Source of the DNA: Actinomycetota bacterium
GTDB taxonomy: Bacteria > Actinomycetota > Actinomycetes > Streptosporangiales > Streptosporangiaceae
Direction of reading: 5' to 3'
Assembly: GCA_003140115.1 (NCBI GenBank)
Contig: PLIQ01000507.1
Location: 1-13,722, forward strand
Length of the DNA stretch: 13,722 nucleotides
Under the pieces are notes generated by a model, which did no database searches, was not told the origin of the DNA, and saw nothing but the letters and a program-made list of their open reading frames with translations. Position numbers and translations under genes: made by a program. Shown here in pieces: positions 13,329-13,722 of the stretch (positions are counted from its first letter, which is position 1; every line of letters begins with the position of its first letter).

Positions 13329-13722
13329 GCTGCCTCCGGCTCGTACCGGTATCCGACGCCCCAGACGGTGACGATGCGCCGGGGCAGGGTGGGGTCGGGT
13401 TCGAGCTTCTCGCGCAGCCGCCGGACGTGCACGGTGACCGTGGAGGTGTCCCCGAAGGTCCAGCTCCAGACCTCGCTGAGCAGCTGCTCCCGGGTGAATG
13501 CCTTGCGCGGGTTGCGCATCAGGAAGACCAGCAGATCGTATTCCCGCGAGGTCAGCTGGACCAGCTTGCCGTCGGTCCGGACCTCGTGCGCGGACAGGTC
13601 CACGACCAGGTCGCCATCGGTCATGGCGCCCAGCTCAGCCCTTTCCGGCAGGCCGACCCCGCGGGATCTCCTGAGCACGGAGCGCACCCGCAGGGCGAGC
13701 TCGCGCGGGCTGAACGGCTTGG
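13325..13722 (-). CDS. OmpR/PhoB-family response regulator, N-terminus beyond the window
   Basis: This is partial: the frame stays open to the window edge, beginning with KPFSPRELALRVRSVLRRS, the end of a receiver domain whose conserved Lys-Pro is the first full codon pair. The phosphorylated aspartate lies outside the window. After a linker comes a complete winged-helix DNA-binding domain: DLVVDLSAHEVRTDGKLVQLTSREYDLL, then FTREQLLSEVW, the recognition helix TVTVHVRRLREKLEPDP and the wing RIVTVWGVGYRYEP. It acts as a cytoplasmic transcription regulator. It overlaps the kinase gene by four bases, so the two form one operon with the regulator first. The target genes are unknown. Confidence 0.95.
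   Translation of the reverse strand, partial: KPFSPRELALRVRSVLRRSRGVGLPERAELGAMTDGDLVVDLSAHEVRTDGKLVQLTSREYDLLVFLMRNPRKAFTREQLLSEVWSWTFGDTSTVTVHVRRLREKLEPDPTLPRRIVTVWGVGYRYEPEAA

Noticed and set aside
1..13722. CRISPR arrays, tRNA or rRNA genes, transposases, integrases or phage genes
   Set aside because: No regularly spaced repeats, tRNA-like cloverleaf, rRNA motif or recombinase domain was seen on either strand.

Overview
The window looks like chromosomal DNA of a high-GC actinomycete (Actinomycetota, probably a filamentous Streptosporangiales- or Streptomyces-type genome; this placement is inference). The reasons are strong G/C bias at third codon positions, frequent GTG starts, GGAGG ribosome sites, a probable leaderless promoter or two, an L,D-transpeptidase with an Ig-like domain, and several Ser/Ala-rich exported proteins of a kind common in that phylum.

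Layout. Positions 1-657 (+) encode a single-pass membrane protein of an actinobacterial family often found beside sigma factors. It converges on 826-1872 (-), a lipoprotein. Divergent from the lipoprotein, 2025-2372 (+) holds the wreck of a chloramphenicol-phosphotransferase-like P-loop kinase with several frameshifts and an internal deletion. After a gene-free stretch with a 24-bp perfect palindrome comes a PcaF-like thiolase (2802-3986, -). Next is a 564-residue exported protein of unknown function (4151-5845, -) with a good intrinsic terminator. About 1 kb without a convincing gene (5846-6898) contains an AT-rich island, several hairpins and two small tandem duplications. It leads into an L,D-transpeptidase (6899-8164, +), which converges on a cold-shock protein (8242-8445, -).

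Positions 8633-11326 form a sugar/glycan cassette. A TIGR04282/DUF2064 transferase and a family-2 glycosyltransferase are translationally coupled on the minus strand. They are divergent from an NAD-dependent epimerase/dehydratase that carries a CxxH...CxxC insertion. A VapBC-type toxin-antitoxin pair follows (11433-12066, +), with CTGTGA repeats abutting the antitoxin start. The window ends in a coupled two-component system on the minus strand: a histidine kinase (12084-13328) and an OmpR-family response regulator cut by the window edge (13325-13722).

How the genes relate. Clear functional units are the GT2/DUF2064 pair with the divergent epimerase, the VapBC pair and the two-component pair. 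The transpeptidase and the exported proteins point to the cell envelope. I do not see a complete, clearly undescribed system. The least explained items are the epimerase cassette with its metal-knuckle-like insertion, the structured 1-kb gap before the transpeptidase, and the decayed kinase gene.
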